Assembly: GCF_019097595.1 (NCBI RefSeq)
Contig: NC_080720.1
Span: 24,402,352 to 24,466,351, forward strand
DNA length: 64,000 nucleotides
Source: Hemibagrus wyckioides
Taxonomy: Eukaryota; Chordata; Actinopteri; Siluriformes; Bagridae
Direction of reading: 5' to 3'
Part shown: piece after piece, positions 46,540 through 59,265 of the stretch
Layout: each line of letters opens with the position of its first letter
Numbering within the stretch: position 1 is the first letter of the stretch
Position numbers and translations under genes: made by a program
The notes under the pieces: generated by a model
Database searches by the model: none
What the model was told of the DNA's origin: nothing
What the model saw: the letters and a program-made list of their open reading frames with translations, nothing else

Positions 46540-47720
46540 ACTTCTAGTTCTTTGTTACAGACCTGCATACACCCTGACCCATCAATGCATGGATTCCACT
46601 AGATCCCTGAAGGTGTGATGTGGTATCTGGCACCAAGATGTTAGCAGCAGATCCTTTAAGTCCTGTAAGTTGCGAGGTGAGGCCTCCATGGATCGGACTT
46701 GTTTGTCCAGCACATCCCACAGATGCTCAATTGGATTGATCATTTGATGAGCGCAACAATGAGTTTAAGGTGTTGACTTAGCCTTCAAATTCCCCAGATC
46801 TCAATCCAATTGAGCATCTGTGGGATGTGCTGGACAAACAAGTCCGATCCATGGAGGCCTCATAATGCAGCATGCCACAAAGCAAAAATGTTTCAGGAAT
46901 CATTTGATTCCTGCAACATTTTTGCTTTGTGGCATGCTGCATTATCCTGAAGAAAGAAGCCACAGCCATAGGGTAATACTGTTTCCATGAAAGGGTATAC
47001 ATGGTCTGCAACATTGTTTAGGTAGGTGGTACGTGTCAAAGTAACATCCACATGGATGGCAGGACCCAAGGTTTCCTAAGCAGATCATTGCCCAAAGCAT
47101 GACACTACCTCCACCTGCTTGCCTTCTTCCCATAGTGCATCCTGGGGCTATGTGTTCCCCTGGTAAACAAAGCACACGCACCTGGCCATCCACATGATTT
47201 AAAATGTGAAAATGTGATTCATCAGACCAGGCCTCCATGTTCTGTTGCTCCATGGTCCAGTTCTGATGCTCCTGCGTCCATTGTTGGCACTTTCGACAGT
47301 GCACAGGGGTCAGCATGGGCACCCTGACTGGTTTGCAGCTATGCAGCCCCATACACAACAAACTGTGATGCACCGTATATTCTGACACCTTTCTATCAGA
47401 ACCTGCATTAACATCTTCAGCAATTTGAGCAACAGTAGCTCGTCTGTTGGAAAAGACCACATGGGCCAGCCTTTACTCTCCACATGCATCAATGAGCCTT
47501 GGCCGCCCATGACTCTTTTGTCAGTTCAGCATTGTTTTTTCCTTGGACCACTTTTGATAGATACTGACCACTGCAGACCAGGAACACCCCCAAGAGCTGC
47601 AGTTGTGGAGATCCTCTGATCCAGTCGTTTATCCATCACAATTTGGCCCTTGTCAAACTTGTTCAAATCCTTAAGCTTGCCCATTTTTCCTGCTTCTAAA
47701 ACGTCAACTTTGAGGACAAA
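46540..47720 (-). mobile_element. Tc1-like transposon relic, rearranged
   Basis: On the minus strand 47726-47526 gives [20 protein letters not shown] (start and first HTH). 47460-46942 gives VAQIAEDVNAGSDRKVSEYT (second HTH), AWSDESHFHILN (first catalytic Asp) and GGGSVMLWAMICLG. The C-terminal block with [20 protein letters not shown] appears twice, once in each orientation (46680-46739 minus, 46801-46860 plus). The family differs from the complete Tc1 copies. Terminal inverted repeats are not recognisable. Confidence 0.8.
46678..46945. repeat. Two adjoining long inverted repeats
   Basis: Bases 46678-46739 are the exact reverse complement of 46801-46862 (62 bp, spacer 61 bp). Directly adjoining, 46862-46892 is the exact reverse complement of 46915-46945 (31 bp). 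The pairing continues inside after one mismatch through 9 more pairs, giving an almost perfect 84-base hairpin. All arms consist of Tc1 transposase sequence. Confidence 0.95.
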
Positions 47721-48109
47721 TTTCATGGTGGATTTTTAAGCGTGTTGTGGATTTTTGTTGTGTTGTTAGACGCAATCCATTTTCAGCGTCAATTTTTTTT
47801 CCCAGAAACTGACTGCCACCACTACATTTATTTTCAGAATTTGTAGATTTTTCCTGGAATCCATAATTCATTATGTGCAAAACATTCCCTGTGCCTAAAT
47901 GACTGCAACAGAAAGCATAATAGATCCATCAAAATGCTTATTAGCTGTATGATGTACTTTTAAAATTTTCTCCTTCCTCACCACATATTACTATATACCA
48001 GGTAATTTTCACATTTGTGCAAGCATTGCTGCAAAGATCGTGTTTGTGCAAGCAGTCTCTTTTATCTTTCTAACATCAATCTAAAAAGTCTAGCATATGA
48101 ATAAACAGA
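47721..48109. other. No feature recognised
   Basis: AT-rich intergenic sequence between a Tc1 relic and L2 debris. Confidence 0.4.
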
Positions 48110-49250
48110 AAGTTAAGGGAAGTCTTCTTTTATCTTCGAAACATTGCTAAGATAAGAAATATCTTACATATCACTACATGACACAGAAATACTAATACAG
48201 TACATGCTTTTGTCACCTCTAGGTTGGATTATTGTAATATCTTACTGTCCGGATGTTTCAAATGGATCAGTAACAAGCTCCAGTTATTCCAGAATGTAGC
48301 ATGTAGCACCCTTTGTTTTTTTAATGATCCACCACACCTACTTTAATCAAAAGGTACAGGGTATTTGACAGCACCTCAAGTAGTAAAGTCTACCTCTCAA
48401 CAGACATAATTTAGTCAAAACAAAATCAGTTTCGTTTATAGCACTTTTAACAATGGACATTGCCTCAAAGCAGCTTAACAGAAACATAGAATAAAAATTA
48501 TAATAGAATATAGAAATATAGAATAAAAATTATAAAGTTTACACATCCATATAAATGGTGGCAATCAAAAACTCCCTGAGATGACATGAGGAAGAAACCT
48601 TGAGAGGAACCAGACACAAAAGCGAACCCATCCTCATTTGGGTGACACCGAAAATGTAAATAATATTCTTTCTACAAGTGTTTATAGTCAAATGGAATTG
48701 CGCAACCAAGAGCACCTGAGCAACTAATAGGTCAATTTCTGGGTTCATTATAGACACTAATTCCTTTCTGCTGAAGTCTTCAAATGTTTACTGATGAAGA
48801 CCCGAGCACACAGCTGACCATCGCAACAGCAGTTCAAAGATGGTGTGATAGTCTCCAAGTGGTTCTATCCACAGCAGTCCCATGGGTCACAGGCTGTCTA
48901 CACTGAGCAATAATAGGTATGTTTGTAATCATGTGATGTATACAGACAATGTACATTATGTGCATTGTGCAGGGAGCCACTCCGGCACTTCCATTTCACC
49001 AAACATTGTATGCGCATGAACCATTCAGTTCTGCTCCTTTACATAAGAAAATCTATGCATATAGAAAACTTTACTAAACAAGTGCATTTTCAGCCTGTAC
49101 TTTCAGCCTGTACTAACACTGAGACTGTGTGTGCATCCTAAACACTAATAAGAAGGCTGTTCCATAACTTTGGGGCTTTATAAGAAAAAGCTCTGCCCCC
49201 TGCAGTAGCCTATACTACTTACTACCAAATTGCCTGCACCTTAATTACTT
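48110..49250. mobile_element. L2 debris in both orientations
   Basis: 48120-48390 (plus) matches the LRNIAKIRN...SRLDYCN...QLVQN part of L2 at DNA level with many changes. From 48420 to 49250 the orientation is minus: tail (GCACTTTTAACAATGGACAT), 3' UTR (AAACCTTGAGAGGAACCAGA, CCCATCCTCATTTGGGTGAC) and the C-terminal coding block near 49145-49240 (AAGGCTGTTCCATAACTTTG). It is probably two insertions abutting tail-to-middle. Confidence 0.65.
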
Positions 49251-49416
49251 AATCGTTTACTTAGATTTAGTTCTTTCTTTGCCATTTTATATTCTCGTAG
49301 GTCTTTTATAAAGGTCTGTCTCCATGTTTTTTGAGGGTGTACTTGCTTCCATCTTTGTCATGGTGGCATCCATTCAACGGCAGATAAGAAAAAATACCTT
49401 TTCTCAAGTGATGTTG

Positions 49417-50735
<1,319 letters not shown>

Positions 50736-50829
50736 CCCGTGTAGGTTTCAAATGATCCTGTCTAATTTTCTTGTTTGTCTCAATATTTTAAGCAGTCACT
50801 TCTTTTTGTCAATTTTATCCTTTCCAATT

Positions 50830-52015
50830 GCAGCTAAAATGTTTTTGGGAGATGCATTTTGTGTTCTGTTTTCAAACAGCAATTGGAGGACACACTGAAT
50901 ATTTTTAATATCCAGCTCATATTCACTCAAAGGTATGTAATCATTAGTATGGCAAGCATTCAGCTTGTACAGTGGGTGAGCTGCAGGATGTTTTATCCTT
51001 ATATCTTAGCTTTAGAAGTGTGCGTCCAGATGCTAGAGAGGGTTAGCGATAGTGAGAGTAGTGCAGTGTCTGTGGGGGAAGTCTGGATGCCCGCCAACTT
51101 CAGCATTAGAGCCTTCACAGTGGGGCGAATGGGTGATGACTCTGCGACATAGTTGAAAGCCAAAGCTAATGCTAAGGCTCAACCTGTAGCTCAATCCTAA
51201 GGCTTCACATGTCTAACAAGTTTGCTCTCCGCACCTGCTGAGAAACCTGATAGAGCTCTGGTTATAGGAGACTCTATCTTAAGGCATGTGAAATTTGCTA
51301 GGCCTTTTGGGGCTCCAGCAGCACTAGTTAGGTGTTTTCTGGGAGCCAGGGTGCCAGACATAGCAGGCATTCTTAGGCAAGTATAGGTTCTCAAAGGTAG
51401 TTTTTCTGGTAGGAGCTAATGATATATACTGAAGTAATATTGTAGAGGTGCGTAAATTAGCGAAGGCGATGTCCGATGCTGTAGGATGTTCTGGCCCTAT
51501 CCCAATTCAGCTTAGCGATTTCATTTCTTGCAGCATAGCACATAGTCTTAGACCAGGTCTAGTTAATAGGTGACAATCCAGAGCCAGGGCCGTGGAGCAG
51601 ACAAGCAGGCTAATCCAACTGTCTGCTAGCTGCAATGAATCATCACCCATGGCTCACAACATACAGACTGTTTCTGTTCCACGAGCTAGACAAAAATGTA
51701 TAAACAATCAGAAAATTTGTTTTAATAATTATGATGATTAGCATAAAAACCGTCTGTGTGGTTACAGTTATATAAACATTAGCCAAGTCTAACAAAAAAT
51801 AAGTCTACCGAGTTGATTCCACTAATTGTTATATACAGACCTCCAGGGCCAAATTCTGAATTCCAAACCTAGTTGTTTATTTAGACAAAGCATTAATTGT
51901 GAGAAAAGCAGTTGTGTCTGTCTTAGACCAAGTAGGTGTTAATCAGAATGTAATAGGGCCCAGTCATAATGGATATCATACTCTTATTAAATATAGAAAA
52001 TATCGCACTTCCACA
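50830..52015 (+). pseudogene. L2 ORF1 with SGNH-hydrolase domain, and ORF2 start (copy 3)
   Basis: Around 51255-51380 a frame reads ALVIGDSILRHVKFARPFG with the GDS block of SGNH hydrolases. At about 51410-51430 VGANDIY gives the GxND block, both expected in the esterase-like ORF1 of L2/CR1 LINEs. After stops, 51815-51870 reads LIVIYRPPGPNSEF, the start of the endonuclease. Text then jumps to VSVLDQVGVNQNVIGPSHN, so the endonuclease core is deleted. Many stops; dead copy. This is the only L2 piece in the window that shows ORF1. Confidence 0.65.
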
Positions 52016-52399
52016 GGGGTTGGATGCTTTATGTCCCAGGAATATCATATCAGTTTCAACTTCTGTCTCTCCCTTTTAGTTATGCTGTCATAGCTAGGAT
52101 TGCCAGAGACCCTGCCTACAATTTGCACATAATATACATTGTCCTTTACCATCACATGATCACAAGCATACCTAATATCTCTCTATATATATATATGTAT
52201 GTATATATTTCTGTGGAGCTTGTCAGAAGTCAAATCCAACCTCTGAGCTGACCCATCACAGGGTGGTCCAGGGTCCTTGATCATGTGCAGTCATACACTA
52301 ACAACTACTAACCTCAAACAGAAGGTGCTTTCTTGCAGCAAGACACCAAACAACATTCTGTGCTAAGCAAGTGCTTAGTTTAATTTTTTTAATTTCACT
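52016..52399. other. No feature recognised
   Basis: Contains a short TATATATATGTATGTATATA run at 52185-52207. No gene. Confidence 0.4.
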
Positions 52400-52488
52400 T
52401 TCAATTAATTTATATATAACGCTTTTAACAATGGACATTGTCTCAAAGCAGCTTTACAAAGGTAGAGAAAAAGAAAAGGAACTATATA

Positions 52489-53031
52489 TACACTACTCAC
52501 AAAAAGTTAAGGATATTCGGCTTTTGGGTGAAATTTTGGGATGCACCTAAAATGCACTAACTGCTGTTTGCATAACTTGCTGTTCTCTAACAAGGTGCTT
52601 AATGGCAAAATTCACAGGGGTGTTTGATCCACTGTGGCAGTAACAGTAAATTAACTGGTGTTTGGTCCATGAATCGACCAATAAATTTTCTGGTTCAATT
52701 AGAATTGGTATTTAAACAGTCCTCTTCATCATGCTGTTCACATTTTGACATCATGAGACCAATACGACACCTAACAATTGATCAACAGTACCTCACCATT
52801 GCGAGGCTTCAAACAGGATGTTCTCAGAAGGAAGTGGCCACTGAGCTTAGAGTGTCACAGAGTGTCATCAGCAGGTTGCGACAGAGATACAGAGAGACAA
52901 TAAGAGTCAGAAAGAGAAAGAGAAAGGCATAGAAGTGGACATCCTTTGGCCACATCCCACATTGATGCCCACTTCATTGTAAACAGTGCCCTGCGGAACT
53001 GGATGATGAATTCCACTCAACTCCACTATGG
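52489..53031 (+). mobile_element. Tc1/mariner-type fragment, 5' half with helix-turn-helix
   Basis: It starts with the same CACTACTCACAAAAAGTTAA end as the element at 13420-14633 and has a TA before it. From 52753 it encodes MRPIRHLTIDQQYLTIARLQ, then SQKEVATELRVSQSVISRL, a clear helix-turn-helix, to 52932, followed by RKRKRK. After a frameshift the text GGATGATGAATTCCACTCAA matches 14360 of the other element. The right part and second inverted end are missing. Confidence 0.82.
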
Positions 53032-53664
53032 AAGGCTGTTCCATAACTGTGGGGCTTTGTAAGAAAAAACTTTGCCTCCTGCTATAGCTTTTGCTACTTG
53101 AGGTACAACCAAATAACCTGTACTTTTTGATAGGAGTAGACATGGGGGATAATAAATAACCAAAAGATCGCTCAGGTACTGTGGCGCGAGACCATTTAGT
53201 TCTTTATAGGTCAGTAGTAGTATTTTATAATCAATGCGAAATTTGACTGGGAGCGAGTGCAGTGTGGCTAAGATAGGAGTAATGTGTTCATATCTTCTGG
53301 TTCTAGTTAGGACTCTAGCTGCTGTGTTCTGGACTAACTGGAGCTTGTTTATGCTCCTACTGGAACATCTAGACAGTAAGGCATTACAATAATCCAACCT
53401 AGAGGTAATAAAAGCATGAACTAGATTTTCTGCATCATGAAGTGAAATCATATTTCTTATCTTAGCAATATTTCTGAGATGAAAGAAGACTACCCTAGTG
53501 ATATTATCTACATGAGCTTCAAACGAAAGACCAGCCAATCACACCAGTCAATAATCACACCAAGATCTTTTACTGCTGGACATGATGAAACCATGAGACC
53601 ATCCACAGTTACGCTGTAATCAGAAAGCTTACTTCTAGCTGCATGTGGTCCTAGTACAACCACC
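53032..53664 (-). pseudogene. L2 reverse transcriptase C-terminal region (copy 4)
   Basis: Two minus frames carry VLGPHAARSKLSDYSVTVDG and VKDLGVIID, then SFEAHVDNITRVVFFHLRNI, LVHAFITSRLDYCNALL, LQLVQNTAARVLTRTRRYEH and YKAPQLWNSLP. A small frameshift separates them at about 53520-53540. The first frame is continuous with the gag-like frame upstream. Confidence 0.85.
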
Positions 53665-54071
53665 CAGGGTGCGCTCACTGGCTGTTGAGTTTGTTCTTCA
53701 TAATTGGGTGGTGGAGCTGACAGTGTCGGTGGAGATGGCGGAGCAAGTTTGGCATTATCATTTTTAGGTTGTGATTTTCGTGCTCTGTTGCTTGCTTCCA
53801 TAACCCACATTTCATAGGCTTTCCAGGTTTTTTTTTTTTTTTTTTTTAATTTACGTCCCTTTTGCTTTCTGTCTAACTTTTCTTTTAGTATTTCCAACTG
53901 TCTGTCACTGAAACTTCCTTTCTCTGGAAAGCCACACTTGCGATTCACCCACATTGCATACTGTTTTACAGCAGCTGATCCATAATTAACATACATGAAT
54001 TTTACATTAGGCTGTGTCATGTAGTTTGCCAATTCATCCTCATGTTTATTTTTGCTGTTGCGAGTACCCAT
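53665..54071 (-). pseudogene. Endogenous retrovirus gag-like fragment (matrix region)
   Basis: About 135 codons start MGTRNSK, with Gly2 as for N-myristoylation. They hold aromatic- and Trp-containing helices, a CGFPEKGSFSDRQLEILKEK block that parallels the 'GWP-xGTF-..' block of gammaretrovirus-type matrix proteins, a Lys-rich stretch, a second Trp block and a Pro-rich end with an APPPNYEE motif (PPxY late-domain type). Capsid, nucleocapsid and LTRs are not found nearby; the fragment stops where L2 copy 4 begins. The family call is by pattern only. Confidence 0.5.
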
Positions 54072-55149
54072 ATTTCCTCTTAAATTACTTCAAGTTGTCT
54101 AAGGAAGATGTCTGTGAACTCACTTTTATTGCCCTGTGTCTTGATTTACCTCCGGAGGTTCTCTATGTTTGGTTCGTCAACCCGCATAGGCAGATTTTAT
54201 AAAAAAAATCTAGCCAAAAATGCATCCCAATTGGAGGAGCTCAGTAATTACTTACTAAAATGAATTTAGACAACCTTGGCATTGAATGATCAACAAGCAA
54301 GAGCAAAATTTTATTCTCTGCAAAGAGACATCTGTCACATGCACACTCAGGAATGAGCAGGGAGAGAGGCACTTCCCCTTTTTCGCATACTCTCTTATAC
54401 TGTAGCATCTTCTTTCAGTTGCCTGTACTTTCTGTTCTTTATGATTTATTATTTTTTCATTACATATAAGGAATTGTTTTTCACTTTTCTTAACTGGAAT
54501 TGACTTAGTTCCCCTTTTTCTCAACTTTTTCTCCAGACATTGTCTGGTCTACTAAATAACTGCAAGTAAGACAACTGCAAGTAAGACATTTCTGCATAAC
54601 CCACTCTGCACAACCCACCCACACTGCATAACACACAGAGACACACCTGAGCACACAAATCATACACAGAATAATTCAAAACATTAATTTTTCTATTACA
54701 GAGGTTAAGCACAGGATGGGGTTGCATCGGACAAGAAAAGCAAGCTATATTATAGCTACTATAATAGCTGGAGAATAATGCATATAATCACCTTGGAGAA
54801 CTAGTCTGGATTAGTTCATGTACTCTTTCTAGTGTCAATGCTGTATTCCCTGCTAAGCTAGCACTCAAGAACAGCTAAGCAATGCACAAAAATCAGATCT
54901 AGTCATATGTCCTATGTTAGGTTGCAAACTGTCAGGTTCCAGGCCAAACTGAAAACACACAGTCCAAAAACACAGTGTTTATTTACATAAATTAATAAAC
55001 AATAAATAAGCTTTGCTTAAACATCAAAATGGGTGACTCCCTTTGCTGCAGGTTAGTTGATCTCATTGGTTTCAACTCACTTCTCTCTATTTTGCTGGCC
55101 CAGCACCCAACCCACCTCCTTTCTCAGTCAGATTTGGGACAATCCATGG
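54072..55149. other. No supported gene; possible retroviral leader remnant
   Basis: It lies upstream of the gag-like frame, where a leader or LTR would be expected, but I could not define LTR ends. ACTGCAAGTAAGACA is directly repeated at 54560-54590. CAGTGTTTATTTACATAAAT near 54978 could be a minus-strand polyadenylation signal. Confidence 0.35.
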
Positions 55150-55925
55150 TGGAGCTCATCCCAGTAAAGTTTTATAGAACTTTTAACAATGCCCATTGTT
55201 TCAAAGCAGCTTTACAGAAATATAAACATTCAGAATAATAATTTAAAAGTTTACAATTTAAATTTATATTTACCCCTTATGAGCAAGCCAGAGGCAACAA
55301 TGGCAAGGAACAACTCACTGAGATGAGGAAGGAATATGAGGAAGAAACCTTGAGAGGAACCAGACCTAAAAGGGAACCCATACCCCAAAACTGAGACTGT
55401 GTCTGAGAACCAAAGATTAATTGGAAGGCTGTTACATAACTGTAGGCCTTTGTAAGAAAAGAGCTCATCCCCCTGCTCATCCCTATTTACTACTTGAGGT
55501 ACCAAGAAACCTTAGCCTGCACCATTTGATCAAAGTAGGTGTGGCAGACATTAAAAACAAAAGTTCACTCAGGTAATCATTGCAAAATTTGACTGGGAGC
55601 CATTGCAATGCAGATAAGATAAGAGTGATGTATTCATATCTTCTGGTTTTATTTAGGACTGCTGCATTCTGAACTAACTGGAGCATGCTTACGCACCTAC
55701 TGGAACATCCAGACAGTAAGGCTTTACAATAATCCAAACAAAAGGTAACAAAACATGAACTAGTATTTCTGCATCATATCAATACTGCAATATAGCAATA
55801 TTTCTGAATTGAAAGAATGCTACTGTAGTAATATTATCTACATGAGCTTGAAATGAATGATGAAACAGAAAGGCTATCTAGAGTTACTCTGTAATTAGAA
55901 AGTTTATTTCTGGCTGGCTGCATGT
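55150..55925 (-). mobile_element. L2-clade LINE, copy 5 (3' end)
   Basis: Tail at 55170-55215 (GAACTTTTAACAATGCCCAT), 3' UTR with GAGGAAGAAACCTTGAGAGG, then C-terminal coding text at 55400-55770 (LQLVQNAA, LNKTRRYEYITLIL, LQWLPVKF) in broken minus frames. The rest up to 55925 matches the DNA of the upstream block in copies 1 and 4. Confidence 0.75.
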
Positions 55926-56119
55926 GGTCAAAGGATGAGCACTCCTGGCTTGGCAGAATTAAGTAGAAGGATAGTAGTAAGCATCCACTGTCATGTCCTT
56001 TACACATTGTTCAATCTTAATAAACTGCTGTTACTGAAACATATAGTTCATATAGAAGCTAGTACCAGTATGCTTTAGTACGCTTCATATTTGTACTATA
56101 TATGTTATATACTGTTGGG

Positions 56120-56460
56120 ACGGTAAAAAAATAAAAATAAAATAAAATAAAATAATTCAGTTTAAAGTGATACTCTCCTGAATAATCTATCAGACTCCAA
56201 ATTACAAATTACTCCAAATGACCACATTGACCCGACTGGCTCAGTCTAATGAGCAGACTTAAACTAAGAAAAAGCCAAATACTTCAGACTAGATGATCAC
56301 ACAGATGACGTTTAGTGTTGCATCAGCGTTGAGTATGAATTACAAGGTGTTCACATGGAACATCTCATCAACCCCACAATCTTCAGTTTCAAAGCTCAGT
56401 GTCTGTATCCATGTTTCTTATCACACATGATGAATTCAGCCTAACTCCTCAAGTCAAAAT
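56120..56460 (+). repeat. Dispersed repeat R, uninterrupted copy
   Basis: GGTAAAAAAATAAAAATAAA low-complexity start, then CAGTTTAAAGTGATACTCTC, CACATTGACCCGACTGGCTC, AATACTTCAGACTAGATGAT, GTTCACATGGAACATCTCAT and CATGTTTCTTATCACACATG. The whole order recurs at 61.84-62.07 and 63.85-64.0 kb. Nature unknown; non-coding. Confidence 0.75.
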
Positions 56461-57849
56461 GCTATTTAAAAATATAACCTTTTTTTTTTGTGTGGAAAGT
56501 TCGGGATTTTCCAAGACATTATTATCTAATTTTACATTTAACTTCAACTTTAGAGGAGTTACAATGGATGCTGCTGTGCAGACTCCATTTGTTTCTGATA
56601 AGAATTGCAGTACTAAGGAGGTTACTGTTAATTCATTATCTACAGACTATTCATGCTTAACAGTCACACAAACAATACGCCCTTCTAGTCTTGTTAAAAC
56701 CTTACTTCATTAAACCAATAAGAGAAATGCTGTTCAAAACTACTCATGATGTCACCTCATCCTTTTACAATGACAAATTCATACAGGCCTAAAAAATCAT
56801 TCCACATATTCCCCAGTCACAATAACACACTCTGAAAGAAGTAAACAATACATAAATGGAGGTAAATGTGTTAACATAGTGTAATAATTGAATAAATGTG
56901 GGTAACTACACCTTAAGTAAATATAAGTAAGTGTGGTAACATAATATGTTGAATAAATGTGAGTAAATATGAGAATAATACAGGTGAGCAAATATAATAG
57001 CAATACATCTTGGATGAATGTGGTTAAATATGAGGGCTCTCCTTTTCCCCCAAATGCTTTGAATTCTATGCAGGTGACTCAGAGTTACAAATTGAAGCTT
57101 AAGTCTTTTGCTTACTCAGGATTTGGACCCAACATCTTTATTCAGATCATTGGGTTTACAGGTGTTAATTTTCATACTTACCTGAACCCTCAGCATCCAG
57201 CTACATGCTCCATCCATTAGTTGCTTGTTGTTTTTTTTGTTTATTTTGTTTTGTGTTAAAACAAACATTTAGAAGAAAATGAAACAGCTTTTGTTCCCTT
57301 ATATGGTGACTAGTAGCATGATCTGCCTGCCTTAGGTTTTCCCACCTCATGGGTGGCCTTCTTCTCTGGCCACCTACTGCACCTATTCCAGGCTGCAATC
57401 TCTGTCCACCATCCATCCCTGGTTTCTGGAGCTTCAGTGGGGTCATTTTTCTACTTCCTTTTGATAAGTACTGAATTACCACAGCTTTTGTGACCTTGAG
57501 CACCTCAGTTCTTCTTTTAGGTTAATTCACCTAATCAAGTCATTGTTTTACTAACATGCATAGAGTTTGAAAGACAATAGTAAACAAGTTAGATAGAAAA
57601 CTTTAAAATTACAAACAATAAACCAAACCTACAGTTACCATCAAACCTAATTCTGAAATGTTAACTAATTCAGTGATGTCAATATCATTAATCCTGTCAT
57701 TAAAACTAGTCCCTAGCTCAATGTCCCTTGTCATTTATACATATTGACCAAACATTGATTGGGTCATATGGTGAATCTATGACGAATCAATGGCATTACA
57801 CAGCATGACAAGAACATGAGTGTTACCACCAAATAAAAATAATAAAGAA
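56461..57849. other. No feature recognised
   Basis: AT-rich with a repeated AATAAATGTGGGTAA-like word at about 56890-56960 (several imperfect copies). Frames are judged chance. Confidence 0.4.
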
Positions 57850-58212
57850 AACCATCCATCCATCCATTGTCTATACCCATTTTTTTTCCTAATTAGGGTC
57901 AAGGGGATTTGCTGGAGGCAATCCCAGAACACATTGGGTGAAAGGCAGGGGTACACCCTGGACAGGTGGCCAGTCCATCACAGGGCCACATATAGACAGA
58001 CAACCACATACACTCACTCCTATGGGCAATTTAGAATTACCAATCAACCTTATGTACAGGTTTTTTGGACTGTGGGAGGAAACCAGAGTACCCAGAGTAA
58101 ATCCACACAAGCACGGGGAGAACATGCAAACTCCACACAGCAAGGCCCCTGCCTATTCAAACCCGGGATTCAAACCCAGGACCTTCTTGCTGTGAGGCAA
58201 CAGTGCTTCTTT
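57850..58212 (-). repeat. tRNA-headed SINE with RTE-type tail (minus)
   Basis: On the minus strand: AGCACTGTTGCCTCACAGCA, AGAAGGTCCTGGGTTTGAAT (B-box-like), TTGCATGTTCTCCCCGTGCT, TTTCCTCCCACAGTCC, TAAATTGCCCATAGG, GGACTGGCCACCTGTCCAGG, GTGTACCCCTGCC, and a (GGAT)n tail at 57853-57868. This is a widespread teleost SINE. The tRNA head is cut at 58212. Confidence 0.8.
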
Positions 58213-58980
58213 ATGATGCTGAAGAAAGAAGACTGTTGTGTGAAATTCAGAGAGGAGATGGGACAGGTGCTGGGAAGTGATGAAGGGGTACTGGACAGTT
58301 GGGCAACTACTGCAGAAGCGGTGAGGGAGACAGCTAGGAAGGTACTAGGTGTGACATCTAGACAGGGGAAAGAAGACAAAGAGACTTGGTGGTGGAATGA
58401 GGAAGTCCAGGAAAGTAGAAAGAGAAAGAAGCTGGCGAAAAAGAACTGGGATAGGCAGAAAGATCAAGAAAGTAGAGAGGAGCACAAGGAGATGCAGTGT
58501 TAGGTGAAGAGAGATGTTGCAAAGGCTAAGGAAAAGATGCATGGAGAGCTGTGTGAGAAATTGGATACTAAACGAAGAAGAAAAGGACTTGTATCGATTG
58601 GCTAGACAGAGGGACCGAGCTGGGAAGTATGTCTTGCAGGTCAGGGTGATAAAGGATGCTAACAAAAATGTGATGACAAGCAAGGAGAGTGTGTTGAGAA
58701 GGTGGATGGAGTATTTCGAGGAGCTGTTGAATGAAGAAAATGAGACAGAGAGAAGGCTGGATGATGTGGAAATAGTACATCAGGAAGTTAAAGGGATTAG
58801 TAAGGATGACATGAGGATGGCTATTAGAAGGATGAAGAGTTGAATGGCAGTTGGCCCAGCTGACATACCAGTGGAGACATGGAGATGTTTAGGAGAGATG
58901 ACAGTGGAATATTTAACCAAGTTGTTTAATAAAATCTTGGAAAGTGAGAGGATGCCAGAGGAGTGGAGAAGCTGACTAGG
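58213..58980 (+). pseudogene. RTE-clade LINE ORF fragment
   Basis: The frame from about 58215 reads KETWWWNEEVQESRKRKKLA, the block before the RT in RTE elements. After a frameshift near 58503 come MESCVRNWILNEEEKDLYRL, ARQRDRAGKYVLQVRVIKDA and YFEELLNEENETERRLDD. Near 58845-58965 the frame continues with stops as the 'GPADIPVETW...' block. It is cut before the catalytic domain, so it has neither endonuclease nor active polymerase. Confidence 0.82.
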
Positions 58981-59092
58981 TTGAAAATGTCATTAGCTGA
59001 TGTTTTTCCTGAACTACTCCCTTACATACTACATGCTCTTAAACATTCTCACCTCGAACTTGTGCTTGCTCAAAAATCCCTATTATCTAACT

Positions 59093-59146
59093 ACTCTCTC
59101 TCTCTCTCTCTCTCCTCACTCACACAGAGCTCACATGCAATAGCTT

Positions 59147-59178
<32 letters not shown>

Positions 59179-59188
59179 GTTGGGTCCT

Positions 59189-59219
<31 letters not shown>

Positions 59220-59265
59220 ACACAAACACACACACACAAAACAAAACCTCATACACACACACACA
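59093..59265 (+). repeat. (CT)n and (CA)n microsatellites
   Basis: CT run at 59093-59114, then CA runs at about 59149-59172 and 59189-59240 and again near 59252-59265. Confidence 0.95.

Larger units (their letters stand above)
52400..53664 (-). mobile_element. L2-clade LINE, copy 4, with Tc1-like piece inside
   Basis: The tail (AACGCTTTTAACAATGGACA) lies at 52419-52460 and the C-terminal coding part at 53032-53664. The normal 3' UTR between them is replaced by a Tc1-like fragment. The 5' truncation point at 53664 abuts a retroviral gag-like frame. No clear duplication could be read at the two ends. Confidence 0.8.

Noticed and set aside
54090..54200. Plus frame with SKEDVCELTFIALCLDLPP and VWFVNPHRQIL, resembling helix 3 of a homeodomain (WFxNRR)
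   Set aside because: Only about 35 residues, the Asn-Arg-Arg core is altered, no upstream helices, and the antisense strand is the leader of a gag-like frame. Probably a chance echo.
57820..58503. A single 227-codon gene starting at 57820
   Set aside because: The first half is the antisense of a SINE and the second half is an RTE LINE; the open frame is a coincidence of two repeats.
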